A DNA stretch of 8,614 nt from Porticoccaceae bacterium (GTDB lineage: Bacteria; Pseudomonadota; Gammaproteobacteria; Pseudomonadales; Porticoccaceae). The position numbers and the translations under genes were made by a program. The stretch spans positions 1,135-9,748 of the forward strand of contig DLXZ01000018.1 in NCBI GenBank assembly GCA_003448675.1, given 5' to 3'. The stretch's first letter is position 1. Every line of letters begins with the position of its first letter. Below, piece after piece: positions 1 through 6,698 of this stretch. The notes under the pieces were generated by a model. The model saw only the letters and a program-made list of their open reading frames with translations. It was not told where the DNA came from and made no database searches.

Positions 1-566
1 AATTTGCCAATCGCGGCATCTTTGTCGGCGTAAGCGTTGGAAGACAATAAATAATCTTCTTCTATACAGGCTTGGTCCACGTCAAGCGCGCTCAAAAGCA
101 AGGCCGAGGCAATGCCAGCCCTGTCCTTGCCAAAGGAACACATCACCAGAATACCACCCTCACTTTCCATCATGTGCTCGAACATGGTCCGGTAGCCGGG
201 GATCTCTTCCTCGGTCAGTTCCCGATAGCGCTCGCCCATGATTTTTTCAGCGCCTTCGGGCGTCAGCCCTTCCTCCAGTAGCATACCCCAGAGGTTTTCG
301 ACACTGGCGATCAACATACCCAGCTCGACAACTTCGACATCGTCGCCCGCCTGAAGAACATTCATCTCTCGCTCCATGGGACTGCGAAAATCGTAGATGG
401 TATCGATGCCCAGCTCGATCAATCCCGCTCTTTGCTGATCGTCAGCGATGTTCAGAAACCCCGACCGATACAGACGATCTCCGCGGGTCTGTCTGCCATA
501 ACGGGTCTTGTAACCACCCATGTGTCTGAAATTCATGGTGGCTCCCATTGGCAAAAACCGAGTCAT
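1..566 (-). CDS. Tyrosine-protein phosphatase-like protein, Y_phosphatase3 type (3' end off the window)
   Basis: The minus-strand frame runs from ATG at 566 to the window edge, giving 188 complete residues; the C-terminus is missing. The N-terminus reads MNFRHMGGYKTRYGR (residues 11-25), matching the NFRDLGGY opening of bacterial Tyr/Ser phosphatases such as the MptpB group. It is followed by GDRLYRSG (29-36), DFRSPME (59-65) and the CX5R loop CSFGKDRAG (143-151), with nucleophile Cys143 and phosphate-binding Arg149. By family knowledge these are cysteine phosphatases acting on phosphotyrosine, phosphoserine or phosphoinositides in the cytoplasm; there is no signal peptide here. The normally near-invariant His before the catalytic Cys is Met142, so activity may be altered. 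Two starts are possible: ATG 566 with GGAG at 574-577 (7-base spacing), or ATG 536 with GGAG at 542-545 (5-base spacing), just before NFRHMGGY. It is divergent from the 775-3611 operon. The family call is firm; the substrate is unknown. Confidence 0.85.
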   Translation of the reverse strand, partial: MTRFLPMGATMNFRHMGGYKTRYGRQTRGDRLYRSGFLNIADDQQRAGLIELGIDTIYDFRSPMEREMNVLQAGDDVEVVELGMLIASVENLWGMLLEEGLTPEGAEKIMGERYRELTEEEIPGYRTMFEHMMESEGGILVMCSFGKDRAGIASALLLSALDVDQACIEEDYLLSSNAYADKDAAIGK

Positions 567-774
567 GATGCTTCTCCCGCTACCAGCGCATTTTTTTAAA
601 TCAAAATTGGCACGAACATTAATTGAGTCCGTAAACAAAGGAAAGGCCGATATTACTCCAGCCATGTCCCAGCGCTTGCGTCCGATAAAACATTTAAGGC
701 AGGATAGCTGCCCAAGATACAGGCGGCGGAGAAACAAGCTCGCGACACAACCATAAACATACGGAGTAAGAAAA
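567..774. promoter_or_regulatory. Divergent intergenic region between phosphatase-like gene and three-gene operon
   Basis: These 208 bases separate two divergently transcribed genes and must hold the 5' control signals of at least the rightward operon. An AT-rich patch lies at about 590-625. I could not find a convincing -35/-10 pair on either strand. A perfect sigma-54 -24 half (TGGCACG, 608-614, plus strand) is present, but the -12 element is TTAAT instead of TTGCW. No long inverted repeat was seen. The only clear element is the Shine-Dalgarno GGAG at 763-766, eight bases before ATG 775, which fixes the start of the first operon gene. Confidence 0.5.
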
Positions 775-1731
775 ATGATTACTGAAAAAGATGTCTACTT
801 CCATCCCCCCACTTCCGATCACTATTCTTGGGCGGAAACCAATTATTTTGGGTTCTATGTGGCCGAGGAAAATATCCACGTCGGAGCTTATGTGCAGGCC
901 AAACCAAACTTGGGCGCGGTACTTTCCAGCGTTACCATCTTCGACGGCATCTCCAACACGCCTCACGAAATTCTTTACGCGGACTGCCACATGCACCTGC
1001 CCATGCCGGAAGGAAACCTCGACGACTTCCGCCTGGAAAACGGTCTCGCCATTACCTGTACCAAACCGGTCATGGATTACCACCTGCGTTTTGACGATAA
1101 CAATGGCGTCAGCTTCGACGTCAAATACGAAGCACTCATGGAGCCCTACGACATACACGATCCAGCCATGGATCCCCTGGCCGACCAGATTCACGAAGAC
1201 GACGTTATCAGTAACGCCGCCTATGCTGGCCACTGGGATCAAAGCGGTCATGTAACTGGTAGCCTCATCGTTCACGAGAAAACCTACAAGGTGGATTGCG
1301 TCGCCAGCATGGATCACAGCTGGGGCCTGCGCGACGAAAAGCAATTGAAAAACTTTTGCTGGATGAATGCCAATTTTGACGACAACACCAGCATCCACTG
1401 CCTGTACCTGGTTGATCCCCAACGCCTCGACGTCTACCCCGCCGTCGTGCATGGCTATGTCCGCGAGGGCAACCAGGTGTACGGACTCAAGGGTGGCTTC
1501 GGCAAAGTACTGCGCAATGGCTTTCTGCACCAGTTTCTCGATCTGGAAGTGGAAGATATTCGCGGTACCGTACACCGTTTTACCGGCACACCCATGACCT
1601 CCAACCCCTGGCTGGCGTGGCCGCTCATGTATCTGTCCCATTCCTTCTGCCGCTGGAACAAAAACGGCGTTACCGGCTGGGGCGAAGTGCAGGATTTATG
1701 CAAGGACGACTTCAACGCCAAATTGAAATAA
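775..1731 (+). CDS. CrtC/AttH-like (DUF7064/DUF7065-type) protein
   Basis: A 318-residue cytoplasmic protein with no signal peptide or membrane segment. It resembles the lipocalin-like superfamily that includes hydroxyneurosporene synthase (CrtC) and AttH, in the subgroup often annotated DUF7064/DUF7065. The N-terminal half has W19-ETNYFGFYV with EENIHVGAY (31-39) and KPNLG (43-47). The second half opens with GHVTGSLIVH (158-167) and contains the superfamily signature DHSWGLRDE (180-188), followed by FCWMNANF (194-201). A terminal GWGE (301-304) closes the second barrel. CrtC-type members hydrate isoprenoid double bonds and others bind or modify hydrophobic ligands; which applies here cannot be seen. 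ATG 775 has GGAG at a spacing of 8. It is the first of three co-directional genes, 47 bases before the next, and its partners suggest a role in lipid or acyl-chain metabolism. The superfamily call rests on recognised motifs; the function is open. Confidence 0.72.
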   Translation: MITEKDVYFHPPTSDHYSWAETNYFGFYVAEENIHVGAYVQAKPNLGAVLSSVTIFDGISNTPHEILYADCHMHLPMPEGNLDDFRLENGLAITCTKPVMDYHLRFDDNNGVSFDVKYEALMEPYDIHDPAMDPLADQIHEDDVISNAAYAGHWDQSGHVTGSLIVHEKTYKVDCVASMDHSWGLRDEKQLKNFCWMNANFDDNTSIHCLYLVDPQRLDVYPAVVHGYVREGNQVYGLKGGFGKVLRNGFLHQFLDLEVEDIRGTVHRFTGTPMTSNPWLAWPLMYLSHSFCRWNKNGVTGWGEVQDLCKDDFNAKLK

Positions 1732-1778
1732 CCAGAACCTACAACGCATACAATTAAAAAAACAATAGAGCGAGCACC

Positions 1779-2345
1779 ATGACCCCTGAAATAGAACAAT
1801 TTCTCTCCGGGATGAAAAAAACCATGGAGGAAGTGGTACTGCCCAACCTCACCGACCGCTTCGCTCAGGAACAGGCGGGCATCGTCGCCGCCACCCTGGG
1901 TTTTCTCAGCACCATTCACGACAAAGTTTTCCACTACGAACTGTTTGAAAACCGGGAATACAAGGACATTTTGCAGGATGTAATTTCCGGCTTGGAAAAT
2001 TCCGGGGAACAGGAAAATGATATTCAAGAGGTGATCAGTAAAATAAACAAGCATTTTTCGAAAGACCGGCCGGAAGACCAGAGCGCCCTGCGGCCCTATG
2101 CTTTTCTACGCGCCAGCAACGAAACCATGCGGGAGCTACTATGTGAGCTTATCCAACTGCAACCGGCGATGCCAGCAGATACCCGGGCGCAATTTGAAGC
2201 GCGGCTCAAACCCTTTTTCCGCAGCCTGGAGACCCGCGAACGCTCCTGGGTCAAGGGTCTGGGCTTTGATCCGGAAGCCGATCAACAGGCTGACATTGCT
2301 GAATTGTTATACGATGAAAAGGGTTTTTTGCGCGGCGGAAAATAG
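1779..2345 (+). CDS. Helical hypothetical protein, possible LvaB/DUF6285-like kinase partner
   Basis: A 188-residue acidic protein of predicted mainly helical character, with no signal peptide and no transmembrane segment. The N-terminal part (about residues 5-45) has the pattern of a helical bundle: MKKTMEEVVLPNLTDRFAQE, then a hydrophobic helix GIVAATLGFL. A charged region, ENSGEQENDIQE (73-84), probably forms a linker, and the C-terminal half is again helical (about 105-180). The pattern 'EEVVLPNLTDR' followed by an alanine-rich helix recalls small DUF6285-type proteins encoded next to APH-fold kinases. One of these, LvaB, is required for activity of the kinase LvaA in Pseudomonas putida. 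The resemblance is weak and is inferred as much from position as from sequence. This protein is also larger than I expect for that family. The gene lies 47 bases after the CrtC/AttH-like gene and 45 before the kinase. Its Shine-Dalgarno is poor (GAGCGAG at 1768-1774). It is a real gene by operon position and lack of a competing frame. Confidence 0.7.
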   Translation: MTPEIEQFLSGMKKTMEEVVLPNLTDRFAQEQAGIVAATLGFLSTIHDKVFHYELFENREYKDILQDVISGLENSGEQENDIQEVISKINKHFSKDRPEDQSALRPYAFLRASNETMRELLCELIQLQPAMPADTRAQFEARLKPFFRSLETRERSWVKGLGFDPEADQQADIAELLYDEKGFLRGGK

Positions 2346-2390
2346 CAATTCACCACTCGAGTTTTACCCAAAACACAGACAAGCAAGTTT

Positions 2391-3611
2391 ATGAATAAGT
2401 ACTACACCGACACGCTGGCAAAACGTGCGCAACCCACGCCTGATTGGATAGCGCAGGTGCGCGCCCGCTTTCCCGTGGAAAAAGCCATCGATGAAGTTTT
2501 TACCCGCAAGCTGAAAAATCGTACCCAGGCGCCGCGCCAGGGCATGGATTTCACCCGCCTGCAACAGCCTCTGCTACATTTTCTGCGCGAACAAACCGGA
2601 CAGACCGATCTCGACGTACGCAATCTGCAAAGACTGTCCGGCGGCGCATCCAAGGAACAATTCTCCTTTACCCTCGACTGGAGCAACAGCAGCGGCGAGC
2701 GAGAAAGTCTGCCTTTGATGATACGCATGGATCCCGGGGAATCCATCGTAGAAACACATCGCCTGCGAGAATGCCAGGTGCTCAAAGCCGCGTGGGGCGA
2801 AGTCCCGGTGCCAGAAGTACTCTGGACCGACCCGGAAGGCGAACACCTGGGCCAGCCAGCATTGATAGCAGGATTTCTGGAAGGCACCGTGCAACCACCA
2901 CAGCCGGACAATGATGAGCGCATGAGCGGCGTGGGCCTTTATTTCAAGCCGGATTTAAGGGCAGCACTGGCCGATCAATTTGTAAAAATCCTCGCTGACA
3001 TCCACGCAATCGACTGGCGGAAAAAAGACCTAAGCACTTTTGACGCACCTCCGGCCAATAGTGTCCGGGCAATGCAAACCTCCCTTGGCCTCTGGGAGCG
3101 CGCCTGGTATGAGGATACCTTAAGTGCACATCCCGTGATGGAGCGGGCCGCCCTGTGGCTGCGGGAAAACATGCCCACGGTTAATGAGCCGGTCCTGGTT
3201 CATGGCGACTACCGCAGCGGCAACTTCATGTACGACGTAGACCTGAAGATCAACGCCATCTTTGACTGGGAACTGGCCTATCTGGGTGACTATCACGACG
3301 ACCTCGCCTGGGCATCACTACCCATTTTTGGCGGGCCCGATGAACACGGTAATACACTGGCCAGCAGCTTGATGCCCACGGAAGAGTTTCTGAAAAAATA
3401 CGAGCAGTTTAGCGGCAACCGGGTTGATCACGACAAACTCCGGTATTACCAGGTATTTTCGTTTTATAAAATCTCCGTTATCGCCGCAGCCACCAGCATT
3501 CGGGTTGCCTACAGTCGGAAAACCCACCTGGATGCCATGATGAATTTTTCCGGTGGTATCGGTTACGTCGGTATCTCTCAGCTTAATCGTCTGCTGGATG
3601 CTGTTGACTGA
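2391..3611 (+). CDS. APH-fold small-molecule kinase (phosphotransferase family, ACAD10/11 and LvaA-like)
   Basis: A 406-residue soluble protein of the APH/choline-kinase superfamily (PF01636). The nucleotide loop is LSGGASKEQFSF (82-93). The beta-3 strand LMIRMDPG (109-116) has Arg112 where protein kinases have Lys, as is common in this subfamily, and the helix C region is VETHRLRECQVLKA (120-133). The catalytic Brenner loop is VHGDYRSGNFMYD (270-282), with catalytic base Asp273 and metal ligand Asn278. The metal-binding strand is IFDWELAYLGD (290-300), with Asp292. All key residues are present, so it should be an active ATP-dependent kinase. Relatives phosphorylate hydroxyacyl-CoA (LvaA, ACAD10/11) or macrolides and aminoglycosides; the ACAD-like DWELAYLGD signature favours the metabolic group over antibiotic resistance. 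The first 70 residues precede the kinase core and look helical. There is no clear Shine-Dalgarno before ATG 2391, so coupling to upstream translation is possible. It is the last gene of the operon; its stop is one base from the convergent ggt stop. Confidence 0.9.
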   Translation: MNKYYTDTLAKRAQPTPDWIAQVRARFPVEKAIDEVFTRKLKNRTQAPRQGMDFTRLQQPLLHFLREQTGQTDLDVRNLQRLSGGASKEQFSFTLDWSNSSGERESLPLMIRMDPGESIVETHRLRECQVLKAAWGEVPVPEVLWTDPEGEHLGQPALIAGFLEGTVQPPQPDNDERMSGVGLYFKPDLRAALADQFVKILADIHAIDWRKKDLSTFDAPPANSVRAMQTSLGLWERAWYEDTLSAHPVMERAALWLRENMPTVNEPVLVHGDYRSGNFMYDVDLKINAIFDWELAYLGDYHDDLAWASLPIFGGPDEHGNTLASSLMPTEEFLKKYEQFSGNRVDHDKLRYYQVFSFYKISVIAAATSIRVAYSRKTHLDAMMNFSGGIGYVGISQLNRLLDAVD

Positions 3612-3612
3612 C

Positions 3613-5409
3613 TTAATTGTCCGCGCCCTGATTCTCCAGCCTCACTCGCTTGGGCTGCGCCACCGCAGCTCCACCAGGCCAGCGAAAATCGTTGGCCCCA
3701 TAAACAAATTCGCCATCACTACCAATCGTCTGCGTACGGCCAATAACTCGCGGGCTGGCCTGCAAGCTATGGCCTTTTTGCTCCAGCAATTTTCGAGTAT
3801 CCGGGCTGATACCCTCTTCAATAAAGACTTTATCAGGCAACCACTGGTGATGAATTCTTGACGCTGCCGCTGCCTCGGCAATATTCATTTTAAAGTCAAT
3901 AACATTGAGCAGGGTTTGCAGCACCGTATTAATAATCGTACTGCCACCGGGACTACCGGTTGTTAACACCGCTTTACCGTCTTTAAATACAATAGTGGGC
4001 GTCATTGATGACAGTGGCCGCTTACCGCCGGCAATGGCATTGGCCGTTCCACCGACCAGGCCATAGGCGTTGGCAACACCCGGCTTGGCGGAAAAATCAT
4101 CCATTTCATTATTCAGCAGAAAACCCGTTCCGGGCACCGCGATACCGCTGCCATAAGAAAAGTTAATGGTATAGGTATTGCTGACCACATTGCCTTCGGC
4201 ATCCCACACGGAAAAGTGAGTGGTCTGCGGACTTTCCTCGGAGATATTTAAACCCGGCGCTACAGCCTCGGAATCAGTCGCCCGATTAACATCGATCTGC
4301 TCACGCAGTCGTCTCGCATAAGCCTTTCCGGTCAGCTCCGCCACCGGCACTGGAAAAAAGTCAGGGTCGCCCAGGTATTTGCTGCGGTCGGCATAGGCCC
4401 GACGCATACTCTCTATCAAGCGGTGCAAATAATCGGCGCTGTTATGCCCGAGACTTTCCAGAGGCCAGCCTTCAAGAATATTGAGCATCTGCACCAGATG
4501 CACACCGCCCGAGGATGGCGGCGGCATGGTGGCTATCGTGTAGCCTCGGTAACTGCCCTTGACGGTTTCTCGTTCAACAACGCGATAGCCGGCCAGATCC
4601 TGATGGTCAATCAAACCCTTGTTGGCTCGCATTTCCTTAACAATCAACTCGGCAACGGCACCTTTATAAAAGCCATCGCGGCCCTGACGAGCAATGGCTT
4701 GCAGCGTTTTAGCAAGGTCTTTTTGATACCAATTCGCGCCCGCAGGTAGCGGTTCGCCCTCACTATTAAAATAATATTTCCTCGATGCGGGCCATCTCAC
4801 CAGCCGCGCCTGGGCGCGTTTCAGGGAAAACGCCAGCGGTTCGGTAACAACAATTCCTTCCTTGGCAAGTCTGATTGCCGGCGCCATCACTTCCATTAGT
4901 GACAAACGACCGTATTTTTCAAGCGCATAAACTAGCCCCGCTACCGTACCGGGCACACCAGCGGACAAATGGCTAAAACGCGCCTTTTGCTGATCCACAT
5001 CTCCCAATGCATTAAGAAATAGATCATGCCCGGCATTGCGCGGTGCCACTTCACGGTAGTCAATGGCAATAGTTTTGCCTGCCTGGGCCAGATGCACCAA
5101 CATAAATCCGCCGCCACCCAGATTACCCGCCTGTGGCAGCGTTACGGCCAGTGCAAACCCAGTGGCCACGGCTGCGTCAACCGCGTTGCCTCCGGCAGCC
5201 AGCATTTCGGCGCCGATTTTACTGGCCAGCCTTTCCTGAGACACCACCATGCCGGTCGAGCTGCTCACCGGATGAAATCTGTCCGCGTAATCAATAATCG
5301 GACTGGGTGCAGCCTTGGCTTCAGGCCATGACAGAAGGATGACCGAAATCATGCTCAGCCCAAATACGGCTTTAAGCATGTTATTTTTTACGGTATGTTG
5401 GGGGTGCAT
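3613..5409 (-). CDS. ggt: Gamma-glutamyltransferase (glutathione hydrolase) proenzyme, periplasmic
   Basis: Ggt removes the gamma-glutamyl group from glutathione and gamma-glutamyl peptides by hydrolysis or transfer. It is a secreted proenzyme that cleaves itself into large and small subunits. From ATG 5409 it has 598 residues; E. coli Ggt has 580. The signal peptide has a hydrophobic core VFGLSMISVILLSW (15-28) and a likely cut after AKA (33). Self-cleavage is expected at Gln395/Thr396 in PQTTHFSV; Thr396 becomes the N-terminal nucleophile (codon 4224-4222). Substrate-binding residues match E. coli: Arg119 in DYREVAP, Asp in NNEMDDFSAKPG, Ser467-Ser468 in RPLSSM, and Gly488-Gly489 in GSPGGS. 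The lid loop NAYGLVGG with Tyr449 is present. ATG 5379 is an equally possible start, giving 588 residues; neither start has a good Shine-Dalgarno. An in-frame TTG at 5457 extends the frame but would put a long segment before the signal peptide. The gene is divergent from the GNAT gene. Confidence 0.96.
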   Translation of the reverse strand: MHPQHTVKNNMLKAVFGLSMISVILLSWPEAKAAPSPIIDYADRFHPVSSSTGMVVSQERLASKIGAEMLAAGGNAVDAAVATGFALAVTLPQAGNLGGGGFMLVHLAQAGKTIAIDYREVAPRNAGHDLFLNALGDVDQQKARFSHLSAGVPGTVAGLVYALEKYGRLSLMEVMAPAIRLAKEGIVVTEPLAFSLKRAQARLVRWPASRKYYFNSEGEPLPAGANWYQKDLAKTLQAIARQGRDGFYKGAVAELIVKEMRANKGLIDHQDLAGYRVVERETVKGSYRGYTIATMPPPSSGGVHLVQMLNILEGWPLESLGHNSADYLHRLIESMRRAYADRSKYLGDPDFFPVPVAELTGKAYARRLREQIDVNRATDSEAVAPGLNISEESPQTTHFSVWDAEGNVVSNTYTINFSYGSGIAVPGTGFLLNNEMDDFSAKPGVANAYGLVGGTANAIAGGKRPLSSMTPTIVFKDGKAVLTTGSPGGSTIINTVLQTLLNVIDFKMNIAEAAAASRIHHQWLPDKVFIEEGISPDTRKLLEQKGHSLQASPRVIGRTQTIGSDGEFVYGANDFRWPGGAAVAQPKRVRLENQGADN

Positions 5410-5533
5410 AAGTAATTGTTTTGCTATGTCAGGTATCGCCAGCCATTCTAACAGCAAGTTGGCTAGCAGCTCACAAGAAGCCTAACAGCAAAAAAATGGA
5501 GTTTGGATCGACTCTCGAGGCCGGAACAACACA
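5410..5533. promoter_or_regulatory. Divergent intergenic region between ggt and GNAT fusion gene
   Basis: These 124 bases should contain promoters for both flanking genes. The best minus-strand -10 candidate is TAGAAT (plus-strand ATTCTA at 5445-5450), about 35 bases before ATG 5409, but it lacks a good -35 at 16-18 bases. On the plus strand, TTGCTA (5421-5426) could be a -35, yet only CATTCT (5444-5449) sits at 17 bases. No clear terminator or long inverted repeat was found. The promoter assignments are weak. Confidence 0.35.
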
Positions 5534-6532
5534 ATGGAAAGCGTTGACTTTTTTCCGATAGATATTGAACAAACCAGTTGGTCCACCTCGGCCAAGGAGT
5601 TGAGTCATATTCGTCATCAGGTCTTTGTCAAGGAACAGGGCGTCACCGAGGAGGAAGAGTTCGACGAAGCGGACACCTCCGCAGTGCACTGGATCGCCTA
5701 CGGACCAGGGCGCCGCAGCCCCGACAAACAGGAACAACAAGATAGCGTTATTGGTTGTGCGCGTTTAGTGGGTAATAAGGTAGGCCGGATGGCCGTGGTG
5801 CATACCCGCCGCAATCAGGGTGTAGGTTCAGCGTTGATGCGCCGGATTATTCGCTACGCGGCGCGAAACGGACTGGATACACTGGAATTAAATGCCCAGA
5901 GTCATGCGGTGGATTTTTATCGGGGCATGTACTTCGAAGTGGAGGGAGAGGAATTTATGGACGCTGGCATCCCTCACCGGCATATGGTCTTGTCGTTAAA
6001 ACGCTTTATTGAACCCAAGGTCACGCCGCCGCCACCGGATGTCAGTGAAGAGCAGCGCCAGCGCGTCCCCCTTGAAAGCGCCGACGCTTTTAGAAACGGC
6101 GCATTAAAGCTAGCCGCCGAGGCCCAAAGACAAATAAGAATTTTCAGCCCCGAACTGGACCCTCGTATTTACGATAACGAAACCTTTCACCGCCTGTTAT
6201 TCGATTTCGCCCGCACCCATCCCCACGCGGAAATCCACATTCTGGTGTGCTCTCCCAAACTGCTGGTGCAAAACAGCCATCGTCTCCTGCGCCTGTATCA
6301 CAACCTGCCCAGCCGTATGCAGATGAAAGTTCTCAACCCGCGCATTCGCTCCCTGCACAACGAATATATGGTGGTGGATCATACCGGCATTCTTTATAAA
6401 CAGGGCCACGACCGATACACGGGTTACCTTGTTCACCATGCTCCCCTGGAAGCGACCGACCTTGCCGACACTTTTGACGACATGTGGCATCACAGCGAAC
6501 CGGACCCGGAGCTGCGCAAATTGCCAATCTGA
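5534..6532 (+). CDS. GNAT acetyltransferase fused to C-terminal PLD-like (DUF7931-type) domain
   Basis: A 332-residue cytoplasmic protein with two domains. Residues about 5-157 form a GNAT N-acetyltransferase of the ElaA-like type: IRHQVFVKEQGV (26-37), then strand IGCARLV (73-79). The acetyl-CoA pyrophosphate loop is RNQGVG (93-98, fitting R/QxxGxG/A), followed by LELNAQSHAVDFYRGMYF (117-134) and HRHMVLSL (148-155). A proline-rich linker (PKVTPPPPDV, 161-170) leads to a C-terminal domain (about 176-325). The motifs there, IRIFSPELDPRIYD (201-214), RLLRLYHNLPSR (250-261), HNEYMVVD (275-282) and TFDDMWHHS (313-321), match the DUF7931 PLD-like domain often joined to GNATs in gammaproteobacteria. 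HNEYMVVD has the spacing of the phospholipase D HxKxxxxD motif, but Glu replaces Lys. The substrate is unknown. The start lies in GGAACAACACAATG, with a weak Shine-Dalgarno. It stands alone, divergent from ggt. Confidence 0.88.
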   Translation: MESVDFFPIDIEQTSWSTSAKELSHIRHQVFVKEQGVTEEEEFDEADTSAVHWIAYGPGRRSPDKQEQQDSVIGCARLVGNKVGRMAVVHTRRNQGVGSALMRRIIRYAARNGLDTLELNAQSHAVDFYRGMYFEVEGEEFMDAGIPHRHMVLSLKRFIEPKVTPPPPDVSEEQRQRVPLESADAFRNGALKLAAEAQRQIRIFSPELDPRIYDNETFHRLLFDFARTHPHAEIHILVCSPKLLVQNSHRLLRLYHNLPSRMQMKVLNPRIRSLHNEYMVVDHTGILYKQGHDRYTGYLVHHAPLEATDLADTFDDMWHHSEPDPELRKLPI

Positions 6533-6698
6533 GTTTAATCAACGATACATTCTCCAAAATGCTAAAGAAATTGCATCATTTACAGAGAATTACATGCAAG
6601 TGACAGAATCAAACGCTTCGGTTATCTTGCCCAATTGCCAGCGACACGAGGGATTTCCGTTGGCACTTTCAATAACTTAAACAAAATCCATCTAGTCT
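6533..6698. other. Intergenic leader before TonB-dependent receptor gene
   Basis: An AT-rich stretch of 166 bases with no supported gene. I see no rho-independent terminator after the GNAT gene. A perfect 6-base inverted repeat, TTGCAT (6571-6576) and ATGCAA (6594-6599), has centres 23 bases apart and could be an operator, though arms this short can arise by chance. A -35-like TTGGCA (6660-6665) is followed 16 bases later by CAAAAT (6682-6687). That would place the transcript start only a few bases before ATG 6699, so it is doubtful. No Fur-box-like GATAAT repeats were recognised. Confidence 0.4.

Noticed and set aside
608..623. Possible sigma-54 promoter TGGCACG-N4-TTAAT on the plus strand
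   Set aside because: The -24 element is perfect but the essential GC of the -12 element is AA, and it lies more than 150 bases from the operon start.
694..1641. A 315-codon open frame on the minus strand, antisense to the CrtC/AttH-like gene
   Set aside because: Its translation has no recognisable motifs and is rich in Val/Ile/His/Gly as expected of an antisense shadow; the plus-strand frame has clear family motifs and a good ribosome-binding site.
1455..2054. A 199-codon minus-strand open frame spanning the gap between the first two operon genes
   Set aside because: It is antisense to two better-supported genes, has no family motifs, and its length is explained by the codon bias of the real strand.
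2391..3611. Antibiotic-resistance aminoglycoside phosphotransferase
   Set aside because: The protein has the APH fold, but its length, the DWELAYLGD strand, and neighbouring metabolic genes fit the ACAD10/11 and LvaA-like metabolic kinases better.
5410..5457. N-terminal extension of ggt to the in-frame TTG at 5457
   Set aside because: It would bury the signal peptide behind more than 25 extra residues; an ATG at 5409 or 5379 places the signal peptide at the N-terminus as the family requires.
6429..6680. An 83-codon plus-strand open frame overlapping the end of the GNAT gene and the following gap
   Set aside because: Most of it lies in another frame of the GNAT gene, with no ribosome-binding site and no recognisable domain.
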